From: Deltaproteobacteria bacterium
GTDB lineage: Bacteria; Desulfobacterota; Binatia; UBA9968
Assembly: GCA_016184235.1 (NCBI GenBank)
Contig: JACPDC010000285.1
Coordinates: 1 to 6,782, forward strand
Direction: 5' to 3'
DNA length: 6,782 nt
Part shown: one piece after another, positions 5,892-6,782 of the stretch
How the letters are laid out: each line of letters starts with the position of its first letter
Position numbering within the stretch: the stretch's first letter is position 1
The notes under the pieces: generated by a model
Databases searched by the model: none
What the model was told of the DNA's origin: nothing
The model's input: only the letters and a program-made list of their open reading frames with translations
Translations under genes and position numbers: made by a program

Positions 5892-6008
5892 TCAATTTCT
5901 TACAAGCGAAAAGCCGTATTGCTGGCTGGCTTCCATGAAGTGACGGTCGAAGGCAAAAGCTTGGCGGCAGCCGGTACCGTCCATAACCACGAAGACCGGT
6001 TCACTCAT
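5892..6008 (-). pseudogene. Internally deleted PIN-domain (VapC-type) toxin remnant
   Basis: A 38-codon frame reads MSEPVFVVMDGTGCRQAFAF followed by DRHFMEASQQYGFSLVRN. Residues 8-35 look like the C-terminal end of PIN-domain toxins, where 'SFVVM..LG..EAFAFDRHF...GF.LV' is typical and the Asp of 'FDRHF' is the fourth active-site acid. Residues 1-7 look like the N-terminus of the same family, which normally continues as 'VFVDTS' with the first catalytic Asp. Everything between them, roughly 95 residues in a normal 130-residue toxin, is absent, so the nuclease cannot be active. The ATG overlaps the antitoxin stop as ATGA, exactly as in an intact toxin-antitoxin pair, which supports the start being original. 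An alternative is that this is a genuine small ORF, but the family match argues against that. Confidence 0.7.
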
Positions 6009-6277
6009 TTCTCACGCTGTAAGTACGCACGCATGTTCTCAGAGAGATCTTCAGGGCCTTCTCCGATGCCAACAATTCCTAGCGCCCACTCAATATCTCT
6101 CTTGCTCCTCTTAACTGGGGTTTTGAGCCTCCTCTTTGCCTCTGCCAGACTAATCCCTATCCGAAGTGAAGACTTACGGGAGACTTGACGGGCGTACCGG
6201 CTGGAACTACTCTCCTTGACCATCGGCTCCTTCTTGGCCCTAGCTCTTCCAGAAGAAGAATATTTTCTATTTTTCAT
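6005..6277 (-). CDS. Antitoxin-like protein of a decayed PIN toxin-antitoxin pair
   Basis: This 90-residue basic protein lies immediately upstream of, and overlaps by four bases (ATGA), the PIN toxin remnant, which is the standard position of an antitoxin. The C-terminal part 'RDIEWALGIVGIGEGPEDLSENMRAYL' (60-86) resembles the toxin-binding tails of antitoxins paired with PIN toxins ('GIG..G..DLSEN...YL'). The first 36 residues are rich in Ser, Lys and Arg and look disordered. No ribbon-helix-helix or AbrB fold is obvious, so the DNA-binding mode is unclear. A start at M19 (ATG at 6223) is attractive because AAGGAG precedes it by 3 nt, whereas the ATG at 6277 has only a GGGG tract; that would give 72 residues. 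The frame is intact although its toxin is broken. Confidence 0.65.
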   Translation of the reverse strand: MKNRKYSSSGRARAKKEPMVKESSSSRYARQVSRKSSLRIGISLAEAKRRLKTPVKRSKRDIEWALGIVGIGEGPEDLSENMRAYLQREK

Positions 6278-6306
6278 TGCGCTACCCCGAAGCCTGTAAT
6301 GAATAT

Positions 6307-6334
6307 ATCATACCCTTAAACACCCGTTTCGCAA
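6307..6334 (-). promoter_or_regulatory. Likely promoter of the antitoxin-like gene
   Basis: On the minus strand, TTGCGA (6334-6329) is followed by 16 nt and TATGAT (6312-6307), which matches the -10 consensus at five of six positions. The transcript would start near 6300, about 22 nt before the ATG at 6277. A short inverted repeat ATGA-N5-TCAT (6299-6311) overlaps the -10 box and could be where an antitoxin or toxin-antitoxin complex binds. It is too short to be sure. Confidence 0.45.
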
Positions 6335-6368
6335 ACAAGAATTTTCAACGCTCATGCTCGGCAGACTG

Positions 6369-6397
6369 TTGGCAAGGAACTGAAAACACTGTAAAAA
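6369..6397 (+). promoter_or_regulatory. Likely promoter of the SDR gene
   Basis: TTGGCA (6369-6374, five of six consensus positions) is separated by exactly 17 nt from TAAAAA (6392-6397). The transcript would start at about 6404, some 30 nt before the ATG at 6435. It diverges from the antitoxin promoter; the two -35 boxes lie about 34 bp apart, so one bound regulator could affect both. The rest of the 157-nt gap holds no tRNA, ORF or terminator that I can see. Confidence 0.45.
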
Positions 6398-6434
6398 TGA
6401 AGGTGATTGCTCGCATACGAGCCCCGGTAAAACT

Positions 6435-6782
6435 ATGAAGCTTAAAGACAAAGCCACTCTCATCTCCGGAGGCGGGCGAGGGATCGGCAAGGCGGTCGCG
6501 CTGGCCTACGGCCGCGAGGGGGCGAGGCTCGCCATCTGCGCCCGAACAAAAGCTGAGATCGAAGAAGCGGCAAAGGAAATAAGCGCCCTCGGGGCCGAGT
6601 GCCTCGCGGTCGTCTGCGATGTCTCACTGGAAGAGTCCGTAGCCAAGATGGTGCAAGAGGTCCAGGGAAAGTTCGGCAGGATCGACGTCCTCATCAATAA
6701 CGCCGGCGTCATGACGCGCCCCACGCCGCTCGTGGAGCTGGTGGTGAAAAAGTGGGACTACACGATCAGCGTGAACCTGCGC
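6435..6782 (+). CDS. SDR family oxidoreductase, C-terminus cut by window
   Basis: The first 116 residues of a classical short-chain dehydrogenase/reductase are present and the frame is still open at the window edge. The Rossmann nucleotide-binding loop reads 'LISGGGRGIGKAVA', with Ser11 in place of the commoner Thr of TGxxxGxG. 'CDV' (61-63) contacts the adenine ring, 'LINNAGV' (86-92) is the structural NNAG motif, and N114 of 'SVNLR' matches the active-site Asn. 'CARTKAEIEEA' after strand 2, with Arg37, suggests NADP(H) rather than NAD(H); this is inference. The catalytic Ser and YxxxK lie beyond the window, so the substrate cannot be named. The ATG at 6435 follows a poor ribosome site (GGTAAAA) but gives the standard family N-terminus. 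Confidence 0.95.
   Translation, partial: MKLKDKATLISGGGRGIGKAVALAYGREGARLAICARTKAEIEEAAKEISALGAECLAVVCDVSLEESVAKMVQEVQGKFGRIDVLINNAGVMTRPTPLVELVVKKWDYTISVNLR

Noticed and set aside
5883..6188. 101-codon plus-strand frame across the toxin-antitoxin remnant
   Set aside because: The minus strand carries the ATGA-overlapped pair with a PIN-like C-terminus, while the plus-strand translation has no recognisable features.

Overview
The window is a GC-rich bacterial chromosome segment with short intergenic gaps. It carries eleven apparently intact or window-edge genes and one decayed gene. The mix of an N-acyl-D-amino-acid deacylase-type amidohydrolase, a small Rieske protein, a PPOX-class flavin/F420 split-barrel protein and an SDR dehydrogenase fits an uncultured soil or groundwater lineage (Binatota, Rokubacteria, Methylomirabilota or deltaproteobacterial type). 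No ribosomal or other phylogenetic marker is present, so this is inference.

Region 1 (1-2961, minus strand). A sigma70-like promoter (TTGACA-N17-TATTCT) precedes a 565-aa amidohydrolase. A 105-aa Rieske [2Fe-2S] protein follows 5 nt after its stop. After a 69-nt gap come yajQ (c-di-GMP/nucleotide-binding family) and msrB (methionine-R-sulfoxide reductase, cut by the window start).

Region 2 (2970-4280). A minus-strand pair, a PPOX split-barrel protein and a two-CBS-domain protein, abuts exactly (TAG directly followed by ATG). Diverging from it is a four-helix PF04020-type membrane protein with a TTG start, and it runs convergently into region 3.

Region 3 (4289-5851, minus strand). This is a compact four-gene unit: an unrecognised 127-aa membrane protein, an ArsN2-like GNAT acetyltransferase joined by an ATGA overlap, a DUF1330 protein with a perfect AGGAGG site, and a DUF983 zinc-ribbon membrane protein.

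Region 4 (5892-6782). A small, more AT-rich island holds an antitoxin-like gene. Its stop overlaps (ATGA) the start of a 38-codon remnant of a PIN-domain toxin. The remnant appears to join the first seven residues of the toxin directly to its C-terminal 'FDRHF' segment, which looks like an in-frame internal deletion that removed the nuclease active site but left the antitoxin open. A divergent promoter then leads into an SDR oxidoreductase cut by the window end.

No transposase, CRISPR array, tRNA or rRNA was seen. The most unusual items are the internally deleted toxin with its retained antitoxin, the amidohydrolase-Rieske pair, and the unknown membrane protein coupled to an ArsN2-like enzyme outside any visible ars operon.
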